DNA of 64,000 nt from Thermoproteota archaeon (lineage in GTDB: Archaea; Korarchaeota; Korarchaeia; Korarchaeales; Korarchaeaceae): positions 62,001-126,000 of the forward strand of contig JALSOH010000009.1 of NCBI GenBank assembly GCA_026986575.1. The letters run 5' to 3'. This document shows, piece by piece, positions 53,887 through 62,121 of this stretch. Positions within the stretch are counted from its first letter, which is position 1; each line of letters begins with the position of its first letter. The notes under the pieces were generated by a model that was given only the letters and a program-made list of their open reading frames with translations, was not told the DNA's origin and made no database searches. A program made the translations under genes and the position numbers.

Positions 53887-54582
53887 ATGGTTTCCCTCTC
53901 CGATGCTCTCCTCTGGATCGTAGTTATAATCCTAGTATGGCAGCTCCCCAACAGGTTGCTGTCCAAGTTCGTAAGGAGGAGGGTTCAGGTAATGGACCCT
54001 CCGATATTCGGTCGGATACTGAACAGTTCCTTCCGGAAGTCTTTGCAACCACCTGAGAAGGTCCTGAGGAGGAGTGGGGTAAGGAGAGGGGAGACGGTCA
54101 TTGACCTGGGTTGCGGCAGTGGAGCACTCACGCTACCGCTGGCCGAGGCCGTGGGCCCGACAGGCCTCGTCCTAGCAATAGATATAAATGAATCCCTCCT
54201 TAGACAGCTTCTAGATGAATTATCGGGTCGATCGGACCTCAGCACTCGAGTAGAGGTGATACAAGCCTCGGCTCACGATCTGCCCCTCAGGGACTCCTCA
54301 GCAGATCGCTGTATAATGGTCTCCTCGCTGCAGGAAATCCCTGATAGATCGAGGGCACTGAAGGAGGTGGCGAGGATCCTTAGGGAAGGAGGAACCTTGG
54401 CAGTCACCGAGTTCTTCGTTGATCCGGACTTTCCTTTACTCTCAACCACAGTCAGGTTAGTTGAAGGGGCAGGATTCCGGGTGGAGGCCAAGGAAGGCAG
54501 CCCTTGGAGTTATACGGTTAGGTGCATCAAAACCTCCGTTGACTCGCGGGGTATCAACACACGGGAGCTACCGGGGAAATGA
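53887..54582 (+). CDS. Membrane-anchored SAM-dependent methyltransferase
   Basis: One N-terminal helix (ALLWIVVIILVWQL) is followed by a class I methyltransferase fold: motif I VIDLGCGSGALTLPLA, Asp of motif II in LAIDINES, SAHDLPLRDSSADR as motif III region and ARILREGGTLAVTEFF as motif IV/post. A methylation target of lipid or quinone type is possible. The C-terminus may be slightly shortened compared with relatives. Confidence 0.85.
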   Translation: MVSLSDALLWIVVIILVWQLPNRLLSKFVRRRVQVMDPPIFGRILNSSFRKSLQPPEKVLRRSGVRRGETVIDLGCGSGALTLPLAEAVGPTGLVLAIDINESLLRQLLDELSGRSDLSTRVEVIQASAHDLPLRDSSADRCIMVSSLQEIPDRSRALKEVARILREGGTLAVTEFFVDPDFPLLSTTVRLVEGAGFRVEAKEGSPWSYTVRCIKTSVDSRGINTRELPGK

Positions 54583-54941
54583 TTGCCTGGCGACCTCGAT
54601 CCCCTTCGATGGGATGGGGGAATACTGGGAATGCGTGGGGGGATTCCAAGATACTACCCAAGCTCCTGAGGAAGTATCTCCCCAAGCCCTTGAACGATCT
54701 CCCGATACTCACTCCACCTTACTCAAGCATGTCAACCAGTTTACGTGTCGAAACCCAGCTGATCGTGCTTGCATCAGGAGGGGCGATCAATCGTGTCTCA
54801 AGAAAGTCCTTACGATTTAAGCTAAGGAACGATATCGATGAACCTTGAGTTCCTACTAACCAACCCGATGCCCCCGAGGAGGTAGGTGGTTCCCTCTCGC
54901 GATTTAACACCACATTAATACAGGGTATTAAGTTTAAAAAT

Positions 54942-54963
54942 GTATTACATTGCAGTATTACAT
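54942..54963 (+). promoter_or_regulatory. VapBC promoter with tandem GTATTACAT repeats
   Basis: GTATTACAT occurs at 54942-54950 and 54955-54963, 13 bases apart, right before ATG 54964. AAGTTTAAAAA (about 54930-54940) may be the TATA box. A related half site GGGTATTAAG lies at about 54923. It is a probable autoregulatory operator. Confidence 0.55.
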
Positions 54964-55191
54964 ATGGGAACTGCGGTCCTGACGGTCAGGGTTCCGGAGA
55001 TGCTCAAGGAGGAGGTTAAGAGGTACAAGATTAACGTGAGCGAGGTTATCAGGAGGGCCTTGGAGGAGGAAATCAGGAGGAAGAAGCTTGAGGAGTTGAG
55101 AAGGAAGCTTACAGAGGTATCGGAGTTCTTGAGGGCGATACCAAGGGAGGAGTGGGTGAGACTCATAAGAGAGGGCAGGGAGGAGCATTGA
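54964..55191 (+). CDS. vapB: VapB/CopG-type antitoxin
   Basis: The 75-residue protein reads TAVLTVRVPEMLKEEVKRYKINVSEVIRRALEEEIRRKK, a ribbon-helix-helix domain, then a charged toxin-binding tail. ATG 54964 is chosen because the direct-repeat operator ends there. It overlaps the toxin start by four bases. Confidence 0.87.
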   Translation: MGTAVLTVRVPEMLKEEVKRYKINVSEVIRRALEEEIRRKKLEELRRKLTEVSEFLRAIPREEWVRLIREGREEH

Positions 55192-55613
55192 GAGTACTGC
55201 TGGATGCCACGGCGATAGTCGCCATTCTGCTGAGTCCTCCTTCGAAACCTGAAGGCTTAAACGAGCTGTCCACCTTAGATCTGGCCTTTTATGAGGTGGG
55301 AAATGCCATATGGAAGGCCGTGAGACTTGGTAAATCCTTGGATGAGGGGAAGGAGATCAAGGCCATTGGGATATTGGAGGAGCTCATGGAGAATCTTAGG
55401 GTGATCCCTTTCAGGGAGATTCGTGCTAGCAGGATAGTGGAGGTGGGGATTAAGAGGGGCCTCACCTTCTACGACTCCTCCTACTTGGTGACGGCCCTCG
55501 ATAGGGGAATGACGCTGGTCACGGACGATAGGAAGCTTTCGGCGGCGTCTATGGAGGAGGGCGTTAAGGTAATCGGCTCTGATCGGCTGCTGGCCCTGCT
55601 CAACTCCTCGTAG
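55188..55613 (+). CDS. vapC: VapC-type PIN-domain toxin
   Basis: From TTG 55188 (MRVLLDATAIVAILLSPP) the 141-residue PIN domain has Asp in LLDATAI, Glu in FYEVGNAIWKAV, Asp in LTFYDSSYLVTA and Asp in VTDDRKLSAA. It overlaps the antitoxin (TTGA). It is the fourth VapBC pair in the window. Confidence 0.88.
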   Translation: MRVLLDATAIVAILLSPPSKPEGLNELSTLDLAFYEVGNAIWKAVRLGKSLDEGKEIKAIGILEELMENLRVIPFREIRASRIVEVGIKRGLTFYDSSYLVTALDRGMTLVTDDRKLSAASMEEGVKVIGSDRLLALLNSS

Positions 55614-55959
55614 CCCTTGTGGCATGATCTAGAAGGGAGTTAAGATACCTCTCGAAAGGTTTTCCCCACCGAGGGAGGCATCAATTGAATCGCTCATTGA
55701 GCTCGCAGATAAAGGCTCGAAACTTCTAATCGAGGAGGCTACCTGCCCAAACATGTCAATCTAGCTGGATTTCCCTATTTGAGACCTGAACCAATTAAGG
55801 CCTCGCTACGGGCCAATTCCCCCTCCAAACGACTTCGAAGGAGTGAGCGAATGCAGTTAGTTAGCACAAGTGCTAAGGTCAATCGAAATGATGAGCCGTA
55901 GACCAACTAACTAACCCGATCCCCCAGATTGGGAAGGCGGTTCCTTCGTGGGAATGAGA
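55614..55959. other. Intergenic region with possible remnants
   Basis: A short frame without a start codon at about 55639-55764 reads GVKIPLERFSPPREASIES then LIELADKGSKLLIEE. It looks like a protein fragment but cannot be assigned. Nothing else is seen. Confidence 0.3.
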
Positions 55960-56333
55960 CTATTGATCCGTTCGGCCGAGGTTGTCTATTATAAAATTCA
56001 TGAGCTCCTCGGCCGTCCTCACAATATCTCTGGCCTCTTCCTCTGTGAAGAGCACTCCCCTGTGATCCGCATACTTCCTCAGGTTGAACAGGTTGAGAAA
56101 CTCTAATCTCACCTGCTTGGCTCTCTCCTCCCCAACAACCTCTCTGAGGCTTCTATAGACGGCATTAGCGATCTTATCGTCCTTACTCGTCCTCAGGGAA
56201 AGGAAATGCTCAGCGGTGAGCCTCACGGAGAAGTAAGCAGCCGACACCGCCTTATTGTAGGATCCCGTGCCTGAGATCCTCCTTGGCCTCGGAGATGAGG
56301 ACTCCAGCCTTCTCTAACTTCGATATCCTCTCC
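55960..56333 (-). pseudogene. HEPN-domain gene with frameshift
   Basis: The main frame (55960-56247) reads VSAAYFSVRLTAEHFLSLR and LFNLRKYADHRGVLF, a HEPN-type helical protein. Its missing N-terminus, EERISKLEKAGVLISEAKE then DLRHG, is in another frame just upstream; removing one base near 56263 joins the two as LRHG-SYNKAVSAAYF. It is the third HEPN gene here and follows a broken nucleotidyltransferase. Confidence 0.6.
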
Positions 56334-56334
56334 T

Positions 56335-56620
56335 CCTTCCGAGATGAATGCCTCGACGGCATCCCTCTCCCACTTCCCCGCCACCAGCGGATTTATCCTC
56401 TCATCTACCTCCAGGGCGATCTCCAGCACCCTCCTCACGTCGTCCCTATCGAACCCATCCAGGACCACGAGCACGTTGGAATCGTAGACTGATAGATTAG
56501 GGGGGGTAAAGCTATTATCCTTATGAGCCTCCTTCCGAAGGCCTCCCTCAGCCTCCGGGCGAACTCCATCAGCGACTCCGACCAGCTGGGCAGCTCCATC
56601 TCTATGACTATCGGTAGCAC
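56335..56620 (-). pseudogene. Degraded nucleotidyltransferase (HEPN partner)
   Basis: Two frames together look like an NTase that has lost its active-site core: FARRLREAFGRRLIRIIAL in one frame, then SVYDSNVLVVLDGFDRDDVR and ALEVDERINPLVAGKWERD in another. The GSxxxG motif expected between them is absent, so the gene is probably inactive. Confidence 0.5.
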
Positions 56621-56702
56621 AATCGGGAATGCTCCCAGGGGGAGATAAACTTTTCGCCGAATATCGTACGCTAGGTCCCTGAGAGGCCTTTTGGCTCAAC
56701 AA

Positions 56703-57015
56703 CTATCTCTCCCGAGGCCCATGCGTGAGATGCGGGGACGTTCGAAAGGATCAGATGCATCGTCAACTAAGGGGTACATGCTCATTAGGGGAGCAGTGGA
56801 TAGCTATGGAGAGGTAGGGGAAAGTGCCGAAGGACACGCTGGAGTGGCTGTTCCAGTTCGTTCCTGACCTTAAGGGATCCCGGACATAAAAGGAGCCCTG
56901 AGCGCGTGGGGGAACCAATAAATCACCCTTTAGGTCGGCTTGGGTAATCGCTACCCCTCGGTTACTGCGACGCTGCAACTCTGTTAAGCCGTCAAGTCAA
57001 TCTGGCTTAAGTGAG
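56703..57015. other. Non-coding stretch holding a livF fragment
   Basis: 56817-56874 equals 53074-53131 of livF in 57 of 58 bases. Weaker similarity may extend left to about 56798. No start, stop or full frame of the gene remains. The rest of the stretch has no gene. Confidence 0.7.
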
Positions 57016-57672
57016 CTAGTCCTCGACTACGGGCCTTATCTCAACCCCCAGCCTGTTAGCGGTCTCCCAGGAGCTGCGATCCACGAAACCACCTATGATG
57101 AGTAGCTTGGGCTTCATCCCATACTTCCTCTCGTAGAGTAAGCCTATCCTGTACAACTCCGCCACATCCCCCCTCGACACCCTAGACTTGACCTCCACCA
57201 GGATGTGGGTGTCGTCCCTTATGACCACGTCCACCTCCACGTCCGAGGGGTGGCCGTAAACCAGGCCCTCATCGTCCCTCAGGACCAGCCTCGAGACCTC
57301 GGCGACTCCCAGCACTTCCTCCACCACGTACTTCATTCCCTCCCTGAAGGAGGACTCGGATATAACGCCGAACCTGTGGGCTATTACCGTCAGGACCCTC
57401 CTGGTATCCCTCATCTCCTCCTCCAGCCTGGTCTGCCTCTCCTCCAGCCTCGCAAATTTTTCCTCTAGCTTGACGAATCTCTCTTCTAGTGTAGCGAATC
57501 TCTCCTCCAGCCTGGTCTGCCTCTCCTCCAGCCTCGCAAATTTTTCCTCCAGCGACGTTATCCTATCCAGTATTTCCCTGTAACCAAGCAACCCAGCTAC
57601 AGCGTAGCGGAACTCTTGATCCTCCTCCAAAGCCTTGATTAACTTCCTCTTCTCCTCGGCCGAGAGCGACAT
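57016..57672 (-). CDS. Coiled-coil protein with PD-(D/E)xK-like domain (DUF3782-like), paralogue
   Basis: The 218-residue protein has the same order as the one at 47965-48651: a helical start (ALEEDQEFRYAVAGLLGY), a coiled coil (LEERQTRLEERF repeated) and a nuclease-like core (VEVDVVIRDDTHILVEVKSR). The C-terminal halves are closely similar. A 45-base block (57421-57465 and 57505-57549) is repeated exactly or nearly so inside the coil, adding 28 residues or four heptads. Confidence 0.8.
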   Translation of the reverse strand: MSLSAEEKRKLIKALEEDQEFRYAVAGLLGYREILDRITSLEEKFARLEERQTRLEERFATLEERFVKLEEKFARLEERQTRLEEEMRDTRRVLTVIAHRFGVISESSFREGMKYVVEEVLGVAEVSRLVLRDDEGLVYGHPSDVEVDVVIRDDTHILVEVKSRVSRGDVAELYRIGLLYERKYGMKPKLLIIGGFVDRSSWETANRLGVEIRPVVED

Positions 57673-58150
57673 CTCTAGTGATGACTCGCTTCCTCCTACT
57701 TAAAGTGTTCTGCTCGGGGGGCTGGAGGATGAGAGATTTCAAGACAATACTCCACGTAAAGTTGAGATCCGTACTCGTGCTGAGCGAGGAGGAAAAGTAA
57801 GCGGCGTTAGCCAAACCCCCACTTACCCTCTCGATTTCGGGGAGTATTAAAAAGAGAGTTACTCTTCACTTTTCACGCGTTTTTAAGCTTTGATCACAAC
57901 ACTCGTGTGCTCTACGCGAGAATGGCTGTTTGCATAGATCTTCTACAATCTCAACCCGGTTTCTAGCCTGTGGAATTCGAGGTAAAGGAATACGCCTCTC
58001 CTAGGATAAGTGCGATGAGATCATTCGAAGCATAAACCATCGCATTAGACTCTCGATCATGTAAAGTATCTGTATTTGTAGGAGAGACGCGAGGACTAAT
58101 TGACCCACGGCCTCGTAAAGTTTATTTGAACAAATATCCAGACGAGAAAG
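57673..58150. other. About 480-base intergenic region
   Basis: A short frame (MRDFKTILHVKLRSVLVLSE from about 57729) resembles the start of an ABC-2 permease but ends after 23 codons. The element shared with 46829 lies at 58036-58066. AAGTTTATTTG near 58118 may be the TATA box of the next gene (ATG 58151). Confidence 0.35.
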
Positions 58151-59035
58151 ATGCGAGGTCTACTTCTAATTGTGATTATACTAACCCTGCCCTTGACCTT
58201 GGTAGGTGCTTCTCCTACCGTGAACTTCCTGTCCTATCACGACGGCTTCATCGCAGCCGAGGTGGAGGAAAGAGGGCTCAGATGGGTCAACGTGTACACG
58301 GAGGACATGCATCTTGTGTGGTCCTCAGCGAAGGCGAGGTTTGTGGAGTTCAACTGGTCATCGTCGGGAGCCATAGCAGTCAGGCTGTGCGACGGTCCCT
58401 GCTACAATGTCAACTGGCAGCGCGTCCAAGTGTATGACCCCGCAACAGGCCGCTCTTGGAACTCCAGCGAGGCCAGATTTGTCAGGTTCCAGTGGTCTAG
58501 TAATGGAAAGCTCGCTGTAGTGCTCTGGCTGACCCCCTGCCCGGATTACAGCAAGCATTGGATGGAACTGTACGATCCCTCCTCGGGCCAGAGCTGGAGG
58601 ACCGAGTACAGGGGATTCATCTACGCTCAGTGGTCCCCTTCGGGGGAGATAGCCGCTGTGGTGAGGGACGAAAGGGGATACCACTTGGAGGTCCTCGACG
58701 ACCACCTTAAATTGAAGTGGTCCAGCCCGCCAGCTAGGGTCGTGGATTTCGAGTGGTCAAAGGATGGTAAGCTATTGGTGAGGCTGGAGTTCAATGGTAC
58801 CAAGGTCCTCCTTCTCAGGAACGGTGATTCAGTTGAGGAACTCGCGAGGGGAAGGGAGATACATTACGCTTGGTCTGATGACGGGAACCTCGTATACAGC
58901 GTGGGAGGGAAGATAAGGTCGGTGAGGTTCTCCCGACTACCCGGCTGGATAGTTATGCTCCTAGCGGGCGCCGCCCTGATGATCTTGGCCAAGGTGGTGA
59001 GGAGGTCATCGGAGGGAGCACAGGAAAACAAGTGA
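58151..59035 (+). CDS. Secreted propeller-like repeat protein with C-terminal anchor
   Basis: The 294-residue protein has a signal peptide (LLLIVIILTLPLTLVGA), then at least five repeats marked by a W-S-x-x-G motif (NWSSSGAIAV, QWSSNGKLAV, QWSPSGEIAA, EWSKDGKLLV, AWSDDGNLVY), about 45 residues apart, as in WD40-type beta-propellers. A C-terminal helix (IVMLLAGAALMILA) anchors it. Its end overlaps the end of the convergent CARF-like gene by 30 bases. Function is unknown. Confidence 0.72.
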   Translation: MRGLLLIVIILTLPLTLVGASPTVNFLSYHDGFIAAEVEERGLRWVNVYTEDMHLVWSSAKARFVEFNWSSSGAIAVRLCDGPCYNVNWQRVQVYDPATGRSWNSSEARFVRFQWSSNGKLAVVLWLTPCPDYSKHWMELYDPSSGQSWRTEYRGFIYAQWSPSGEIAAVVRDERGYHLEVLDDHLKLKWSSPPARVVDFEWSKDGKLLVRLEFNGTKVLLLRNGDSVEELARGREIHYAWSDDGNLVYSVGGKIRSVRFSRLPGWIVMLLAGAALMILAKVVRRSSEGAQENK

Positions 59036-60538
59036 AGAGGGCTCCCTCAACTTCCTGACGAGGTCCACCACGTAAAGGAACTCCACGCCCCTGTCAAGGG
59101 AGTGTACAAGGTACACAAGAGGAAGAGACAGTCCAGCCGAGGAAATAATCCTCTCTCTCATCCCCATAACCTTTGAGGGATCTCTCAGCACCTCCCTCAT
59201 CCCATCTATGAGGTCATCAGCCACCCCACTCCTCTCCAGCAGATCCGCAAGTAGCGAAATTCCTTCCTCCCTAGACAGCCTCCATAGCTCGTCGTACCTC
59301 ATTCCCGTGGAGTTGCGAAAGCCCAAGTTATCCTTGCAAATATCCAATAGTGGGCCTAGGTGGGCGCATATCGTAGTGAGCTGAGTAAGGGCCCCATTCT
59401 CCAAGAGGAAATCGCTTATCAGTTCCAGCCACTCCCAACTCATATCCACAAGCCGAAGCTTTTTACCCGTGAGCCTGTCCACGATCTCGAACTCCTCTAT
59501 TGAGGGGACGATCCCCATTTCCAGAACCCTCTCCTTAGCGTATGATGTAGCGGCGATCATCAGAGCGACCAGGGGATCCTCCAGCTCCGTCCCGAAGGAG
59601 CGGTAAACGTACCTCACCGTCCAGACCTCGTACCTAAGCAATTCAACGTTCATCTCCAAGTCCAATGGATCCCTGATGTGGGGGATCTCCATCCTCATCA
59701 GTTCCAGGAGCGAGAGATGTGCTAGGGGCAGTATCGGGAGCTTGAGACCGCAGACCACTCCTACCATGGAGAGTAACCCTTCTGCAGCCCTCTCCCCCAT
59801 TTCGGTCCTCCTCAACCTGTCCACAAGATCTGGCAGTGCGTGGATGGGTTCTCCCAGACATCCCTTCAAGAGAGCAGCGAGGAGATTCACCACGGTCAGG
59901 AGCTCCTCCGCTCCCCTGACCACCTTCCTTCCATTTGTCTCTGGCCTGCCTAGTGTAGGGGAACCCTCCCAGTAGACATACCTCTTGGATACCTCTGGAT
60001 AGAAGGCGCTAACTAGTTCGGAGGCAGCGTAAACCGGGGCGTGATAAATTCCACCACCACTTAGATCCACTAGGAGGAGCTTCTCGGATGGCATGTCCCT
60101 CAGTTCGTCCTCCAAGAACAGCATGATCCTGAGGGTCATCCAGAGCAGATCTCCTTGGAACTCCACGGCCTCACCGTCGATCTCCCACCTGCCAGTGCAC
60201 TCCAAGGGAACCACTCGAGTTTCGGCCATCAGCGACCGACCGTACTCCTCCTTGAATATCCTATCTATTGGTTCTCCGTTCAATCTGCTCATCCTCAGCA
60301 CGTTCCTGATCTCATCCCTGACCCTCTCCACCAAGCCATCGAGATCCCTGAGCTCCCTCAATCTTGCGGTGCAGTGGGGAACGAACACTAGGACCTTGAC
60401 CCTAGGAGAGCCGAGGAGGTCTACCACGTCAGCCACGAAGGGAATTGAGGTCTCAACTATCCCCCGGACCGTTTGGAACCTTGACCACTTTTGCCCTCCC
60501 CTGTACACGTATACTACTAAAGAGGAGTTTTCCATCAT
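59006..60538 (-). CDS. CARF/Csx1-like CRISPR-associated protein (tentative)
   Basis: The 510-residue protein begins with a Rossmann-like half (LVVYVYRGGQKWSRFQTVRGI, VKVLVFVPHCTARL) and has LLLVDLSGGGIYHAPVYAASE near residue 156. The latter resembles the D-x-T/S-H-G loop of Csx1/Csm6-type CARF proteins, with Gly in place of His. The rest is helical as in HEPN domains, and RMEIPH near residue 283 fits R-x4-H. Such proteins sense cyclic oligoadenylate and cut RNA. No CRISPR array or other cas gene is in the window, so this stays tentative. Confidence 0.5.
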   Translation of the reverse strand: MMENSSLVVYVYRGGQKWSRFQTVRGIVETSIPFVADVVDLLGSPRVKVLVFVPHCTARLRELRDLDGLVERVRDEIRNVLRMSRLNGEPIDRIFKEEYGRSLMAETRVVPLECTGRWEIDGEAVEFQGDLLWMTLRIMLFLEDELRDMPSEKLLLVDLSGGGIYHAPVYAASELVSAFYPEVSKRYVYWEGSPTLGRPETNGRKVVRGAEELLTVVNLLAALLKGCLGEPIHALPDLVDRLRRTEMGERAAEGLLSMVGVVCGLKLPILPLAHLSLLELMRMEIPHIRDPLDLEMNVELLRYEVWTVRYVYRSFGTELEDPLVALMIAATSYAKERVLEMGIVPSIEEFEIVDRLTGKKLRLVDMSWEWLELISDFLLENGALTQLTTICAHLGPLLDICKDNLGFRNSTGMRYDELWRLSREEGISLLADLLERSGVADDLIDGMREVLRDPSKVMGMRERIISSAGLSLPLVYLVHSLDRGVEFLYVVDLVRKLREPSSLVFLCSLR

Positions 60539-60912
60539 ACTTGGTCAGGGTGGATAACTAATAAACTTGGATGCCTTTCGCGCAAATAACAAAAATGACA
60601 GGTGCAGCTTCACTCAATCGGTTTTTCTTTTTACACATAAATTTTTTACGCGCATGCGCCTGAACCGAGGCGACTATTAAAATGCAATTCGTTTTCTATA
60701 TACAGCCAGAATACATAAGAAGGTATCTCTAAAGCGTTTAGTTCATGCAAATGTATTCCTAGGATCGGGCAGCTTAGAAAGATTGGATGAGCTCTAGGAC
60801 GTGCGTCTAGTACCTATCTGCGAAACGGCATGCACAACCAACGGGACCTTTGGGTAATGGTGCCTACGAGTCAACGATTTTAAGAAATGGTATCCGGAGG
60901 CAGGGAAGACCA
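60539..60912. promoter_or_regulatory. AT-rich intergenic region with promoter of the transporter gene
   Basis: No gene is seen. GCGCATGCGC (60650-60659) is a perfect short palindrome within AT-rich DNA. GATTTTAAG (about 60876-60884) is a probable TATA box about 30 bases before ATG 60913. Confidence 0.4.
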
Positions 60913-62121
60913 ATGGTAGATCCCGTACTGAGTTTCGCTATCTCGGTGGCTATACTCGTAGGACTTCTGATCAGGAAGCAGGAGGTTCACGTTGCGATAA
61001 TGGCTTCCACCTTGGTGTTCGGCCTGCTCACCTTAGGGGCGGGGATGATAGACTCCACCGTTAAGGGGATCCTCACCTACTCCACTCTGAAGCTGTTCAT
61101 AGCCTTCTTCTCGGCCCTGTTCCTCTCCTACATGATGAAGATCGCTGGAATCCTCGATAAGATGACTCGGCTGTTCGCCAGCCTGAGCTGCAACTTCGCC
61201 TCCATATTCGTCCCTTCTCTGGTGGGACTCATTCCCATGCCCGGCGGCGCCTTGGTTTCAGCCATGATGCTCAAGGAGCACTACTTGGAGAGGCAGGGGC
61301 TGGATAGCGACTTCGCCTCCTTTCTAAACTACTGGTTCAGGCACATATGGGTGCCCGTCTGGCCCCTGTTCCAGGCTCTCATACTGACTGCAGTCATACT
61401 AAACACACCTATAGTGAGGGTAATTGAATCAACCTTTCCCGCAGCGATCGCGACGATAGGGGCGGGCCTAATCATCTCCTACCCACTATTGAGGAGGAGA
61501 GCAAGGAGTTGTGAGGAGAGGGTTGGCAGCAGGTGGAAACTAGTGGTAGCGGGATGGCCCTTCCTCCTCGTCGTGATCCTAGTCTTCGTGGTGAGGCTCC
61601 CTGTAGAGTTCGCCCTCCTGATCACTGCCTTGGCGACCGCAGCATATGCGAGACCCTCCAAGGACAGGCTGGTGGAGGGTGTGAGGTTCGCCCTCTCCCC
61701 CAAGATCCTCTTGGTGATAGTGGCGGTTATGATGTACAGGCAGTACGTGTTCGACAGCCGTTCAGCCGATGCCCTCCTGAACTTCATGGTCTCCCATGGT
61801 ATTCCGATAATGCCCGTAGTTTTCACCCTCCCCTTCGTCATAGGCGCCACTACTGCTGGGGAGTTCGTGTTCGCCGGGACCGCTTTTCCCCTCCTGATCA
61901 ATGTGCTGGGGACCGGTAAGGCGATAAATGACCTGGCGCTTCTGGTGGGATATACAGGGGGCTACATAGGGGTCATGCTCTCCCCCGTGCACCTCTGCCT
62001 AATACTTACACTGGAACACTACGGTGGGAGGTATTCAGGCGTCTACAAGTACTTAGTGCCTGCCTCCATTCTATCCGTGATGATCTCCCTCGCTCTGGGG
62101 GTGGTCCTGTGGGGAAGGTGA
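60913..62121 (+). CDS. DUF401-family membrane transporter
   Basis: From ATG 60913 (MVDPVLSFAISVAILVGLL) the 402-residue protein has about ten membrane segments and matches DUF401 carriers, related to the ion-transporter superfamily: SLVGLIPMPGGALVSAMM, FLNYWFRHIWVPVWPLFQALIL, TTAGEFVFAGTAFPLL. An anion such as lactate or another hydroxyacid is a likely substrate, because the next gene encodes a LarA-type racemase and overlaps its 3' end by 13 bases. Confidence 0.82.
   Translation: MVDPVLSFAISVAILVGLLIRKQEVHVAIMASTLVFGLLTLGAGMIDSTVKGILTYSTLKLFIAFFSALFLSYMMKIAGILDKMTRLFASLSCNFASIFVPSLVGLIPMPGGALVSAMMLKEHYLERQGLDSDFASFLNYWFRHIWVPVWPLFQALILTAVILNTPIVRVIESTFPAAIATIGAGLIISYPLLRRRARSCEERVGSRWKLVVAGWPFLLVVILVFVVRLPVEFALLITALATAAYARPSKDRLVEGVRFALSPKILLVIVAVMMYRQYVFDSRSADALLNFMVSHGIPIMPVVFTLPFVIGATTAGEFVFAGTAFPLLINVLGTGKAINDLALLVGYTGGYIGVMLSPVHLCLILTLEHYGGRYSGVYKYLVPASILSVMISLALGVVLWGR

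Noticed and set aside
54579-54848. Plus-strand ORF of 89 codons after the methyltransferase
   Set aside because: Low-complexity composition, no known motif, and it starts inside the methyltransferase stop region without a ribosome site.
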